The translations under genes and the position numbers were made by a program. From NCBI RefSeq assembly GCF_026196735.1, contig NZ_JAPHUF010000007.1:186001-250000 (forward strand): DNA of 64,000 nt, written 5' to 3'. Source of the DNA: Sulfurimonas sp. Its GTDB lineage: Bacteria; Campylobacterota; Campylobacteria; Campylobacterales; Sulfurimonadaceae. Below are positions 51,020 through 60,222 of the stretch, piece after piece. The notes beneath the pieces were generated by a model, which saw only the letters and a list, made by a program, of their open reading frames with translations, did no database searches and was not told the origin of the DNA. Within the stretch, counting starts at the first letter, position 1, and every line of letters begins with the position of its first letter.

Positions 51020-53041
51020 ATGTTAAAACCATTACTAATCGAGATAGGCGTAGAAGAGCTTCCAGCAGTTCCACTTTTAAAAGAGTTAAATAATATTGAA
51101 AAAAAGTACGCTGATATTTTGCAAAATTACTCTCTTTTAGGTGAATTTGAGTTTTATTATACTCCTCGTCGTTTAGTTATTTGGCATCCAGAGTTTAAGA
51201 CAAAGCAAGATGATAGTGTAGAAGAGTTTTACGGAGCACCTTTAGCAGTTGCTTACAAAGATGGTGAAGCAACACCTGCTGCAATTGGTTTTGCAAAGAA
51301 ATGCGGTGTTTCACTTGATGAGATTGGCAAAGCACAAAAGGGCGCTAAAGAGGTTCTTTACTACAAAAAAGATGTAAAAGGTAAGGACTCGACCGAGCTT
51401 CTTTTGGATATTATTGAGACATGGATTAAGTCACTTGATTTTGGCAAATCTATGAGATGGGGAAGCTTAAGTGAAAGTTTTATAAGACCTATTCGCTGGG
51501 TGAATGTACTTCTTGGAGATGAACTGGTTGATGTTGAGCTTTTTGGCGTTAAATCTAAAAAAGAGACTTTTGTTCATCGTATCAGTAATTTTGATGCTGT
51601 AAGTATTAAAGGAGCAAAAGAGTATTTTGAAGCTTTAGAAAATGGCGGAGTTACACTTTTTCCCCAGCAAAGACGAGAAAATATTTTAAAAGATTTTGCT
51701 TTACTTGAAAAAGATAATGGCATAAAAATTGAGATTGACGAATATCTTCTTGATGAAGTTGTAGCAATAACTGAACATCCTACTGCACTTTTAGGCTCAT
51801 TTGATGAAGAGTTTTTAAGACTTCCTCCTGAGGTTATCATCACCTCTATGAAAGAGCATCAGAGATATTTTCCTGTATTTAAAGACGGCAAGTTAATCAA
51901 TAAATTTTGTGTTGTCTCAAATGCACTTACAGATGATTTTTCTAAAGTAATTGAGGGAAATGAGAGAGTGCTTCGTCCTCGATTGGCTGATGGACTTTTC
52001 TTTTATGACAATGACTTGAAAAACGGGTTAAGTACAGATGGACTTGAAAAAGTTGTTTTTATGAAAGGTCTTGGAACAGTAGCTGACAAGATTGAGCGTG
52101 AGAAAAAGATAGCAAATGCTCTCTTTGACATGTACTCTTTAAATGAGATGGATAAAGAGATATTAAACCGTGCAATAAGTCTTGCAAAAGCTGACCTTAT
52201 GAGTGAGATGGTTTATGAGTTTACAGAGCTTCAAGGTCTTATGGGTGGTTATTATGCAATAGAGCAGGGCGAAAAGCAAGAAGTAGCTACATGTATAAAA
52301 GAGCAGTACCTTCCGGATGGAGAAGATAGTGAACTTCCATCTTCAAAAGTAAGTGCAATAGTTGCTATGAGTATAAAGCTTGATACTCTTTTAGCTCTGT
52401 TTAGTGTAAATCAAATACCGACAGGCTCTCGTGACCCGTTTGCTCTTCGTCGTGCAGTAAACGGTCTTATTAGAATCACAAAAGAGCATAACTTGGAGTT
52501 TGACATAGTTAAGACTATGAAAAAACTAGCAACAGGATATGCAGAGTTTGACATGTCAAAACTTGAGGCTTTCTTTTTAGAGAGAGTTAAGCAGTACTTT
52601 AAAGTCAATCCTTCTATTGTAGAGGCAGTTTTAGCTTCAGGAGAGAGAGAACTTTTAGCTATGGGTAAAAAGATTGAAGCCTTGGAGACTATGGTTAACT
52701 CTGAAGGTTTTAGTGAATCATTTTCTACATTTAAGCGTGTTGCAAATATCACTAAAGATATCGACATGTCAAATGATATGCTTGTCGATAACAAACTTTT
52801 TGAAGAAGAAGCAGAAAAAGTTTTACATGTAAGATTTATAGAAGTTTCTACATGTAAATATAACTCTTATGAAGAAGAGCTAGATGCTCTGCTTGGTCTA
52901 AAACCGGAGCTGGATAAATTTTTTGAAGATGTTATGGTTAATGCTGAAAATGAAAGTGTTAAAAATAACAGAAAATCTTTGGTAGCTTCTATTTATAAAA
53001 GTATTTTAAATATTGCAGATATAAAAGAGGTAAGCATCTAA
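51020..53041 (+). CDS. glyS: Glycyl-tRNA synthetase beta subunit
   Basis: The enzyme charges tRNA-Gly; bacteria of this group use the alpha2beta2 form, with the alpha subunit gene elsewhere. The 673-residue protein has the family opening LLIEIGVEELPA, YYTPRRLVIW, MRWGSLSESFIRPIRW, VVAITEHPTALLGSF, EVIITSMKEHQRYFPV, ERVLRPRLADGLFFYDND and GSRDPFALRRAVNGLIRI. Length matches other epsilonproteobacterial GlyS. It diverges from the TonB receptor gene. The next gene converges and starts 1 bp after its stop. Confidence 0.96.
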   Translation: MLKPLLIEIGVEELPAVPLLKELNNIEKKYADILQNYSLLGEFEFYYTPRRLVIWHPEFKTKQDDSVEEFYGAPLAVAYKDGEATPAAIGFAKKCGVSLDEIGKAQKGAKEVLYYKKDVKGKDSTELLLDIIETWIKSLDFGKSMRWGSLSESFIRPIRWVNVLLGDELVDVELFGVKSKKETFVHRISNFDAVSIKGAKEYFEALENGGVTLFPQQRRENILKDFALLEKDNGIKIEIDEYLLDEVVAITEHPTALLGSFDEEFLRLPPEVIITSMKEHQRYFPVFKDGKLINKFCVVSNALTDDFSKVIEGNERVLRPRLADGLFFYDNDLKNGLSTDGLEKVVFMKGLGTVADKIEREKKIANALFDMYSLNEMDKEILNRAISLAKADLMSEMVYEFTELQGLMGGYYAIEQGEKQEVATCIKEQYLPDGEDSELPSSKVSAIVAMSIKLDTLLALFSVNQIPTGSRDPFALRRAVNGLIRITKEHNLEFDIVKTMKKLATGYAEFDMSKLEAFFLERVKQYFKVNPSIVEAVLASGERELLAMGKKIEALETMVNSEGFSESFSTFKRVANITKDIDMSNDMLVDNKLFEEEAEKVLHVRFIEVSTCKYNSYEEELDALLGLKPELDKFFEDVMVNAENESVKNNRKSLVASIYKSILNIADIKEVSI

Positions 53042-53042
53042 G

Positions 53043-54563
53043 CTATTTAATATTTACCTCTTCTAGAGGTATTTTTTTTGAAGTCAGTGCTTTAATAAGT
53101 GAGTTTTTTATTGACATGTACGCTTCTTTATTTTGAGCCAATATAACTTCTTCTCTTCTTTCTTGCCTTACTAAAGCATCCATCTCTGTTTTTAAACTGG
53201 TGTATTGAGCTAAATCATTTTTATTTATCAGCTTGGAAGTCAAGCGGTCTTTTTCATCTTTTTGTGCTTGAATATCCTTCTTCATTAGTATAAAATCATC
53301 TTTTAAGACTTTTTTTGTACTTTCATCTTTAGCTGAATCAATCATATCTGCATGTATATTTAGCCTCTTCATACCATGATTTATGTCTACAGTCAATTTA
53401 TTGATTGCCTTGTTTATAGTGCTGTTATACTCAACAGGTGAAATTCCGCCGGCATTAAATTTTGAAATTGCTTTGCTTAATTCAGCTTTTTGTATTTTGA
53501 TTTCTTTAATAGACATGTCCATTTTGGTGTATATTTTCACAATTGATATCATAGAGGCAACATTCCATTTTAAGCCATTTTTAGCTTCTATTTCCGGAAC
53601 TTTGTATTTTATGCCATTTTGCACAACAATATCTAGGGAGTAATACTTTAAAAAATCCATCATATATCTGTTTGAAGTACTTATTTCCAGCAATACCAAA
53701 TCTGCTATGTAACCAAATACCTCTTTAAAGTGCAATCTAAATATATACCCTGAAAATCCTTTGAAAAATTCATAATTGTGATCAAAAGTTTCAACTAAAA
53801 GCTCAGTAGTTATTGACTGTATAAAGGAAAAAACATATTTTTCGTAAGTTACATTGTTAATTTTTTTATCTATAAAAAACATATTGACAAAGTCTTCTGC
53901 CACAAAATAAAAGAAATCTTTGTTTTCTGTTTTACTGAATATATCATCATGGAATGATTTAAGGTCTTTTTCATTGATGCCGTTAAATCTATTTGCTATA
54001 GTGTTTTTTTCATCTTCAGCTACTTCACGAATAGTGCTTTCATCAAACAGCTTTATTAGTATCTGATTGTTTCTAATAGCAATTATATCACTGCTTATTA
54101 GCCCAAATGCTTCTCTGATGGCAAAATTTATAAGTTCTTTTTTATTTACAATTTCATCCGTTATATTGTTGGTTAATGCAATTACACCTTGTGATAACGC
54201 TTCAGGAATCAATATTAGATCTTCTTTACCTCGGTAGTCGTACTCGACTAAGTGGTCATTGTCTTCTAACATGTCAATAATGCTATCAATATGTTTACTC
54301 TCTTGGATTGGTATATATTCTTTAATCTTTAGAGTGATGTTTTTCTCTGTAATCTTTAGTTGAGCTTCTCCCACAGATTCAAAATGCTCACTAAAAGCTT
54401 GTTTTATTTTTAGTTCATTTTCTTCATCTGAAATAGAAATTTTAGGAAAATTTTCTTTTAAAAAGTAAAGTAGTTTTTTACTATCTTCGCTAGTCCACTC
54501 ATAATCAATAGATGGCTTAGGAATATTTGTTTTTAAGTAATTTTTTACTTTATAGTGAATCAT
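53043..54563 (-). CDS. Hypothetical protein with carboxy-terminal coiled coil
   Basis: I do not recognise this 506-residue protein. It is cytoplasmic and charged, with strand-rich amino parts (ITEKNITLKIKEYIPI) and a long helical carboxy third (about 360-495, DSAKDESTKKVLKDDFILMKKDIQAQKDEKDRL) that should form a coiled coil. There is no signal peptide, membrane span or catalytic motif. It stands alone between glyS and the unknown gene at 54783, with about 220 bp of A+T-rich, apparently gene-free sequence upstream. The composition matches its chromosomal neighbours, so it is probably a conserved protein of the lineage. Confidence 0.65.
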   Translation of the reverse strand: MIHYKVKNYLKTNIPKPSIDYEWTSEDSKKLLYFLKENFPKISISDEENELKIKQAFSEHFESVGEAQLKITEKNITLKIKEYIPIQESKHIDSIIDMLEDNDHLVEYDYRGKEDLILIPEALSQGVIALTNNITDEIVNKKELINFAIREAFGLISSDIIAIRNNQILIKLFDESTIREVAEDEKNTIANRFNGINEKDLKSFHDDIFSKTENKDFFYFVAEDFVNMFFIDKKINNVTYEKYVFSFIQSITTELLVETFDHNYEFFKGFSGYIFRLHFKEVFGYIADLVLLEISTSNRYMMDFLKYYSLDIVVQNGIKYKVPEIEAKNGLKWNVASMISIVKIYTKMDMSIKEIKIQKAELSKAISKFNAGGISPVEYNSTINKAINKLTVDINHGMKRLNIHADMIDSAKDESTKKVLKDDFILMKKDIQAQKDEKDRLTSKLINKNDLAQYTSLKTEMDALVRQERREEVILAQNKEAYMSIKNSLIKALTSKKIPLEEVNIK

Positions 54564-54782
54564 TCTAGTTTTTCCTAGCTGTTAAAATAATATTATGAAG
54601 TGCATTGTTGAGGAAAACATAGTTAATAATTGCAACTCGACCATCTTTTATAAAAAGACTCGTAACTTTCCGTCCCTACTTCACAATAGGTTTAGCTTTA
54701 TTCTTAATACACTATTCTACAATATGATATTTAAATATAGGTAAAATTTTAAAAATTAAGTCTTAGGCTTAATTATAGTAGC

Positions 54783-55517
54783 TTAACCTATTTTTATTGT
54801 TGTTGGAGGATTTGTAGAGAAAGCTTTTTTAAATGCATTTGCTCTGATGTCTCTAAGTTTTCCACTCGCTGTTGGCGGTAGAAAATACGCTCTTTCTTGG
54901 CTCTCTTTGGCATCATAATTGTTATCATGCATAAATACAATCTCTTTTCCAAGCTTACTTACTTGTTCTGAAAGTGCTCTGGCATAAGCAATAATCGCTT
55001 TATGGTGTCTGTCAAATTTGTTTCCTGAGGCAAAAAAAACAAACTTGCCGTTAAGTCTTATGTTTGAAATATCAATATAGTTTAACTCTTTAGAGTAGCG
55101 TGTTAGTTGATTGGAAGTATATTTATCCAAATCAGCATCAAACTCTTCTAAGATGGGAGTAGGCTCTATGTTTGGTTTGTTTAGCCCAAAAAGATATTTA
55201 ATCTCTAAAAGTTTTCCTCTGTATCCATCTTTGATGGCAGATGAAAAAAGTCCACAGTTTTTGTCAAATTCCAGTTCGACAAAGTTACCGTCAAACTCAT
55301 AACCTTGAGATGCTAAACCGGCATCATCTCTGTATCCAAGAGGTGCTATTGTCGGATTATATAAAAATATAGTTCCAGCAATAGTCTTACGCCTCTTTTT
55401 AAGCATCTGCTCTAGTTGATTTGTGTCTATTGTCTCGTTGTCTTCTTGTATGTAAATATACTGTTCAACAACATAGTCTAAATCGAATTTTGTTGAAAAT
55501 TTTCCAAATGCTTGCAT
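54783..55517 (-). CDS. Conserved hypothetical protein
   Basis: The 244-residue protein is soluble, without signal peptide or membrane span. Segments such as GKFVFFASGNKFDRHHKAIIAYARALSEQVSKLGKEIVFMHDNNYDAKESQERAYF give an alpha/beta impression with possible His and Asp ligands (DRHH, MHDNN), but no family comes to mind. It is divergent from the hydrolase gene at 55575, with about 57 bp between the starts, so the two may share a control region. Confidence 0.6.
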   Translation of the reverse strand: MQAFGKFSTKFDLDYVVEQYIYIQEDNETIDTNQLEQMLKKRRKTIAGTIFLYNPTIAPLGYRDDAGLASQGYEFDGNFVELEFDKNCGLFSSAIKDGYRGKLLEIKYLFGLNKPNIEPTPILEEFDADLDKYTSNQLTRYSKELNYIDISNIRLNGKFVFFASGNKFDRHHKAIIAYARALSEQVSKLGKEIVFMHDNNYDAKESQERAYFLPPTASGKLRDIRANAFKKAFSTNPPTTIKIG

Positions 55518-55574
55518 AAAAATCCTATAATAATTGTATGGAATTATACTATAATTAGCTCAATAAAGGTACTT

Positions 55575-56357
55575 ATGATTTATATAATTTTTCTATTTTT
55601 TACATTTGGAGTTTTGGCTTTTGCATTTTATCATTGGCAGCATTTTATGTTTTTTTCTCCAATATATCACAGGGTAGATGAACTTGATGAAAATTTTGAG
55701 ACATTAAGCATAAAAACTGATGATGGTATAGAGCTTGAAGGTGTGGTATATGAGCCAAAAAGCTTAGATAAAAAATCATCTGACAAAGATTCAACACTGC
55801 TTTTTTTTGGAGGACGCAAACATGACAGTGTTGGTTTGATAAAAAAGCTCTCATTATCATTTTCACACACTAGGATCATTACTTTTAATTATCGTTCTTA
55901 CGGCAGAAGCGGTGGAAAAATTAGTGAAAAAAATATGCTAAATGACGGACTTAAAATAGCTCGAATTATTCAAAAAAACTATGGTGATTTTTATGTTTTA
56001 GGTTTTTCAATAGGCACAAGTGTAGCTTCATTTGTAGCAAGCAGGGTGCATGTTTTGGGAGTTTTTTTAGTCGCTCCTTTTGACTCGGCTGCATTACTTG
56101 TAAAAGAGAAATATAAAGTTCATGTACCATGGCTGCTAAGATATAAGTTCGATAAAAGAAAATCGGTAAAAGAGATTGATGCTAAGACATATATTTTTGC
56201 CAGTAAAAGTGATAGTGTTACATATGTACAAAATGCTAGAAATTTAAAGCAACATGTAAAAAATCTAACTCTTTACAAAGAGTTTGATGAGTTGTCACAT
56301 AACGACCTTCTTTGGGATAAAGAGGTTGTAAATATAATAAACGGAGTATTGCGGTAA
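55575..56357 (+). CDS. Membrane-anchored alpha/beta hydrolase
   Basis: I choose ATG 55575 (MIYIIFLFF), preceded by AAAGG, giving 260 residues; an upstream frame to 55512 lacks a ribosome site. It opens with an uncleaved hydrophobic anchor (about 1-20). It continues with the pattern of BEM46/YqkD-like serine hydrolases: FFGGRKHD (oxyanion region), FNYRSYGRSGG, the nucleophile elbow GFSIGTSVA with serine in G-x-S-x-G, FASKSDSVTY (Asp) and ELSHNDLLW (His). The active site should face the periplasm. The next gene shares a base with its stop (TAATG). Confidence 0.8.
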   Translation: MIYIIFLFFTFGVLAFAFYHWQHFMFFSPIYHRVDELDENFETLSIKTDDGIELEGVVYEPKSLDKKSSDKDSTLLFFGGRKHDSVGLIKKLSLSFSHTRIITFNYRSYGRSGGKISEKNMLNDGLKIARIIQKNYGDFYVLGFSIGTSVASFVASRVHVLGVFLVAPFDSAALLVKEKYKVHVPWLLRYKFDKRKSVKEIDAKTYIFASKSDSVTYVQNARNLKQHVKNLTLYKEFDELSHNDLLWDKEVVNIINGVLR

Positions 56358-57094
56358 TGGAGATAGGATTTTTTTTAAAGAAGTTTATAACTTTTTTTGT
56401 TGAGCCTTTTGGAATGATTTTCTCACTGTTTATCATAGGTTTTTATTTTTTATTTAAAAAACAATATAAGTATGCAAAAGTCTTGTTAAGTACAGCATTT
56501 GGTCTGTTTTTGCTATTGTCATATCCACCTTTTTCAAATTTTTTAGTTGAAAACTTAGAGAACAAGTACCCAAAATACGATTATAAACATGACATAAAAT
56601 ATATACATGTACTAGGTTCAGGACACAATACTGATAAGTCTCAGCCATTGTCGTCGCAAATTAGTGGTATACAAAGAATTTTAGAAGGTGTAATAATTCA
56701 TAAACAAGTTAGTGGTTCTAAATTAATACTTACCGGATATAAAGGTGACACAAATATATCAAATGCTCAGATGAACGCTAATCTGGCAATGGCCCTTGGT
56801 GTAGATGAGCAAAATATCATAATTAGCGATAAACCAAAAGATACAAAAGAAGAAGCTATCTTCACCAGAAGTTTACTTGATGAGGAGAAGTTTGTTTTGG
56901 TGACATCTGCAACTCATATGCCAAGGGCAATAAAGCTTTTTAAATCTCTTGGGTTAAACCCAATTCCTGCACCTACGGATTTTAATAAAAGAGAAATTGA
57001 TACATATTTAAAATTACCAGATGGTTTATTGCGAGCTTCAACTATAGCAATTCATGAATACATAGGAATTTTATGGAATATGATTAGAAGTTAA
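56357..57094 (+). CDS. YdcF/SanA/ElyC family membrane protein (DUF218)
   Basis: The 245-residue protein has two amino-terminal membrane spans (about 9-30 and 38-58) and a DUF218 domain: IHVLGSGHNT, the conserved SKLILTGYKGDTNISNAQMN (about 115-135), DKPKDTKEEA and LVTSATHMPRAIKLF. ElyC and SanA act in envelope and peptidoglycan integrity. It is translationally coupled to the hydrolase gene, so a joint envelope function is likely. The exact member of the family is not decided. Confidence 0.85.
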   Translation: MEIGFFLKKFITFFVEPFGMIFSLFIIGFYFLFKKQYKYAKVLLSTAFGLFLLLSYPPFSNFLVENLENKYPKYDYKHDIKYIHVLGSGHNTDKSQPLSSQISGIQRILEGVIIHKQVSGSKLILTGYKGDTNISNAQMNANLAMALGVDEQNIIISDKPKDTKEEAIFTRSLLDEEKFVLVTSATHMPRAIKLFKSLGLNPIPAPTDFNKREIDTYLKLPDGLLRASTIAIHEYIGILWNMIRS

Positions 57095-57145
57095 GTCTTA
57101 TTTTTATAAGATACGAATAATTATAACTAGAAGGTTTTTTTTATT

Positions 57146-58963
57146 ATGTATAGATTTTTTTTAGCTAGATTTTTTGTTCTACTATTTGTATTTCTAGTCC
57201 CTCAAATAGGCGCTGTTGATGTTGTGAAAGTCAATAAAAATACGGATAAGATCAATTTGTCCCCAAATTCTGAGATTTTTTTAGACTCTGAGGATTATTT
57301 TAAATACGAAGATGTGTCACAAGAGATATTTAATGAAAATTTTACTTCTGTAGAATCAAAATCAGTTTCTGCAGGGTATACAAGTGATGTAATATGGATA
57401 AGATTTAAGATAAGTAATGAAGAGTATCAACCCTTTAAGGCAAAACTTGAGATTCCGATACCTTGGATAAGTGAATTAGATTTTTACATCAAAACAGATG
57501 AAGAACTTATCGTTAAAAAACTTGGTGCAAACTTTACCTTTATAGAACGAGACATAAGTTCAAGGTCTTTTTTTATTCCCATAACTATTGAACCAAAACA
57601 AACTACAACGGTTTACATAAAAGCCCAAGGCTCTGATGCAATAACCCTTGCTCCTTACTTATACTCAGAAAAAGAATCAACTAAGCGTCTCTCTTATATA
57701 GCAGTATTTAGCGGCGTATTAATCGGTATGATCTTAATAATGATTATTTATCATCTCAATAGATACATAGTACTTAAAGATGATAATTATCTCTATTTTA
57801 TTTTATATTTGACAGGTTTAGTATTTTTTATGGGCATATACTACGGTTATAATGCCCAGTTTTTTTGGACAGAGAGCCCTGTGCTAAATGAGAGAATTTC
57901 TTTTCCAATTGTAGCATTTAGCTTCTTTACGGGCTTGCTATTTAGTAGAAATTTTTTAAATACAAGTAAAAACTTCCCAAAAAGTGATCGATACCTCACT
58001 GTACTTATGTACTCTTTTATACCGCTAGGGATTTTTAGTTTTTTTGTAGATAGTAAGTTGACTATGTTTTATTTTACATCGTTTTTTGCATTTTTATACT
58101 CTATAGGACTGATATATATATCTGTGCGTTCTTTTAAAAAGAAAATCTCAGGTAGCACTGATTTTTTATTGGCATGGTCTCTATCGTCATTTTCCCTATT
58201 TTTATCCTCAATGATGCTTCAAGGTTTTATAGATTATAGTCATTTTCTTTATGAATTCCACGCTCCTATAGTTATACTGCATATATTGCTGCTTTCATTC
58301 GCTTTGGTCTCTCGCAGTAATGACATGAGAACACAAAAAGAGATTGAGATAGAAAAAGAACACAAAATAGCAGATAGTCTGGGTAAATCAAAAGAGAAGC
58401 TAATACGCTTAAATGAAAAACTTGAAAGAAAAATTGCTATGCAAGAAGCACAATTATCACAAAGAGATGAAGAGTATGAAAAATATTCTACCAAAGATAA
58501 GTTGACTCAACTCTACAATAGAGCAAAGCTTGAAGAGTTACTTGCAAATGAACTACATCGTTCCAAAAGGTATCTTGATGATTTTAGTTTGATAATTATA
58601 AATATTGATAATATGGGCTCTATAAACGATAAGCATAGCTTTCAAGTTGGAGATTCTGTTATAAAAGAGCTCGCAGACATATTGATAAAGAATATTCGTT
58701 ATATTGATACAGTTGGCCGCTGGAGTGAGAGTGAGTATCTAATTATATGTCCTAAAACAAATGCTAAGCAAGCACAAATTGCCTCTAAACATATTCAAGA
58801 AGTAATTGAAAATTATAAATTCTTTTTTGTAGGAAAAGTGACAGTCAGTTTTGGAGTCACAGCCTGTTTACCAACTGATTCTGGGCAAGATATCATAGCA
58901 AGAGTTTTTGATGCTCTTGCTACAGCTAAAGAAAATGGCAAAAATAGGATTGAAGTGATATAA
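57146..58963 (+). CDS. 7TM sensor protein (7TMR-DISM) with degenerate GGDEF domain
   Basis: The 605-residue protein has a signal peptide (ending IGA), a periplasmic 7TMR-DISMED2-like domain (about 30-175, YTSDVIWIRFKI), seven membrane segments (about 180-390), a short coiled coil (400-445) and a GGDEF-fold domain (TKDKLTQLYNRAKLEELL, IIINIDNMGSIND). The active-site loop reads RWSESEYLIIC where GGDEF/GGEEF should be, so it is unlikely to make cyclic-di-GMP and may instead bind GTP or act as a receptor. The periplasmic module typically senses a small carbohydrate-like ligand. It is preceded by 51 bp with AGAAGG. Confidence 0.85.
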   Translation: MYRFFLARFFVLLFVFLVPQIGAVDVVKVNKNTDKINLSPNSEIFLDSEDYFKYEDVSQEIFNENFTSVESKSVSAGYTSDVIWIRFKISNEEYQPFKAKLEIPIPWISELDFYIKTDEELIVKKLGANFTFIERDISSRSFFIPITIEPKQTTTVYIKAQGSDAITLAPYLYSEKESTKRLSYIAVFSGVLIGMILIMIIYHLNRYIVLKDDNYLYFILYLTGLVFFMGIYYGYNAQFFWTESPVLNERISFPIVAFSFFTGLLFSRNFLNTSKNFPKSDRYLTVLMYSFIPLGIFSFFVDSKLTMFYFTSFFAFLYSIGLIYISVRSFKKKISGSTDFLLAWSLSSFSLFLSSMMLQGFIDYSHFLYEFHAPIVILHILLLSFALVSRSNDMRTQKEIEIEKEHKIADSLGKSKEKLIRLNEKLERKIAMQEAQLSQRDEEYEKYSTKDKLTQLYNRAKLEELLANELHRSKRYLDDFSLIIINIDNMGSINDKHSFQVGDSVIKELADILIKNIRYIDTVGRWSESEYLIICPKTNAKQAQIASKHIQEVIENYKFFFVGKVTVSFGVTACLPTDSGQDIIARVFDALATAKENGKNRIEVI

Positions 58964-58968
58964 ACCTT

Positions 58969-59433
58969 TTAGTTGATGTAAGCAGATTCTTTAGGCCATT
59001 TGTTTACTGTAAGTTTTGAGAACTTATCAAGATAATCCCAAAAGTCATCTTTGATTTTTTGCTCAATCTCTAACTCTTCCAACACGGTTCTAAATGTTCC
59101 TAACCACTCATCGCGTGATTTTAAATATATTGAAAAATCCTTGTGAATGTCTATCATATATTGGTCAAGATCCTTGCCTTTCATCTCTTCATCGTAGATT
59201 GAAGGTCCGCCGCAGATTTGAATAAAAAACTTTGTGTTTTTCTTTTTAACTTCTTCAAATTCTTCATGGTCTTGCGGGAAAAAGTGAGCAATATCACTAT
59301 CGTATATCCTGTCATAAAATTTATACATCAGCTCCTGCATGCCATCGTAACCTAAAGCATTATAAAAGGCAGGATCAGGGCTTTTAAATTTTACATCTTC
59401 GTCTTTTACAGCTTTTGTTATCTCATAACTCAT
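58969..59433 (-). CDS. Truncated (2-on-2) haemoglobin, group II-like
   Basis: These globins bind oxygen or nitric oxide through haem. The 154-residue protein has LMYKFYDRIYDSDIAHFFP (B helix with Tyr), ICGGPSIYDEE (the GGP-x-x-Y pattern of group II), IDIHKDFSI with the likely proximal His, and RDEWLGTFRTVLEEL with the G8 Trp. The carboxy tail extends slightly. It stands alone, with a Shine-Dalgarno AGGAAT just upstream. The presence of a G8 Trp and CD Tyr favours group II over the group III Ctb of Campylobacter, but this was judged by eye. Confidence 0.8.
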   Translation of the reverse strand: MSYEITKAVKDEDVKFKSPDPAFYNALGYDGMQELMYKFYDRIYDSDIAHFFPQDHEEFEEVKKKNTKFFIQICGGPSIYDEEMKGKDLDQYMIDIHKDFSIYLKSRDEWLGTFRTVLEELEIEQKIKDDFWDYLDKFSKLTVNKWPKESAYIN

Positions 59434-59511
59434 TTTTATTCCTATTGTTTATTCATTTAAGTGAGCATAATATTAACAAAAAAAAATGTATATTTTGCTA
59501 AGTAATTGAAA

Positions 59512-60222
59512 CTAGTATTTAATTTTTGCCAAATATAAACCATTGCACTTTGCAGGTTTTATTTTATAATTATTTCTGCATTCTAGCTGCTCTAAAATCT
59601 CTTTTTCATTTAGGTTTAAAAGAGCTCCAACCATAAGTCTGATTTGACTTCTTAAAAATCCGTTTGCTTCAAAAGTAAGTACAATATACCCTTTGTGTTT
59701 ATATGCAAATGCTTTATAAACAGTTCTACATGTAGAGTTTATATCACTACCTGTTTTCATAAAATATTTGAAGTCGTATGTGCCACAAAAAAGTTTGATA
59801 TTTTTTTCTATTTTAAGAAAATTCACATCGTCTAAAAATGTTATAAAATCATCCTCAAAGGGGTTGCTCTGAGCCTCTTTTATAATGTATCTGTAGAGTC
59901 GTTTTTTAGCACTGTATCTTGCGTGAAACCCATCATCTACCTCTTTTATGCTTTTTACATGTATAGATTTTGGAAGCATCTCATTTAAAACTTTTTTGAG
60001 TTTTGCTAAATCATTCCAAAACTCAGGTAAATCTATATGACAGACTTGGCCGGTGGCATGAACACCTTTATCTGTTCTGCCGCTTGCTATAACTTTGCAC
60101 TCAATATTTATCTCACGCAGAACATATTCAAGCTGTCCAAGTATTGTATTATTTGAGCTTTTTTGCGTTTGTGAACCTAAGAAATGTGTGCCATTATAGG
60201 AAATAGTTAAAGAGCATCTCAT
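59512..60222 (-). CDS. truA: tRNA pseudouridine(38-40) synthase
   Basis: TruA converts uridines 38-40 in the anticodon stem to pseudouridine. The 236-residue protein has ISYNGTHFLGSQTQ, the catalytic ASGRTDKGVHATGQV (Asp about 53), HARYSAKKRLYRYII, and FLRSQIRLMVGALL. All signature blocks are present. Its ATG directly follows the stop of the LptG-like gene, so it is the last gene of the coaBC operon. Length matches the short epsilonproteobacterial form. Confidence 0.95.
   Translation of the reverse strand: MRCSLTISYNGTHFLGSQTQKSSNNTILGQLEYVLREINIECKVIASGRTDKGVHATGQVCHIDLPEFWNDLAKLKKVLNEMLPKSIHVKSIKEVDDGFHARYSAKKRLYRYIIKEAQSNPFEDDFITFLDDVNFLKIEKNIKLFCGTYDFKYFMKTGSDINSTCRTVYKAFAYKHKGYIVLTFEANGFLRSQIRLMVGALLNLNEKEILEQLECRNNYKIKPAKCNGLYLAKIKY

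Noticed and set aside
54564-54782. Small RNA or terminator between the two unknown genes
   Set aside because: A+T-rich with no convincing stem plus T-run or promoter pair; nothing supportable.
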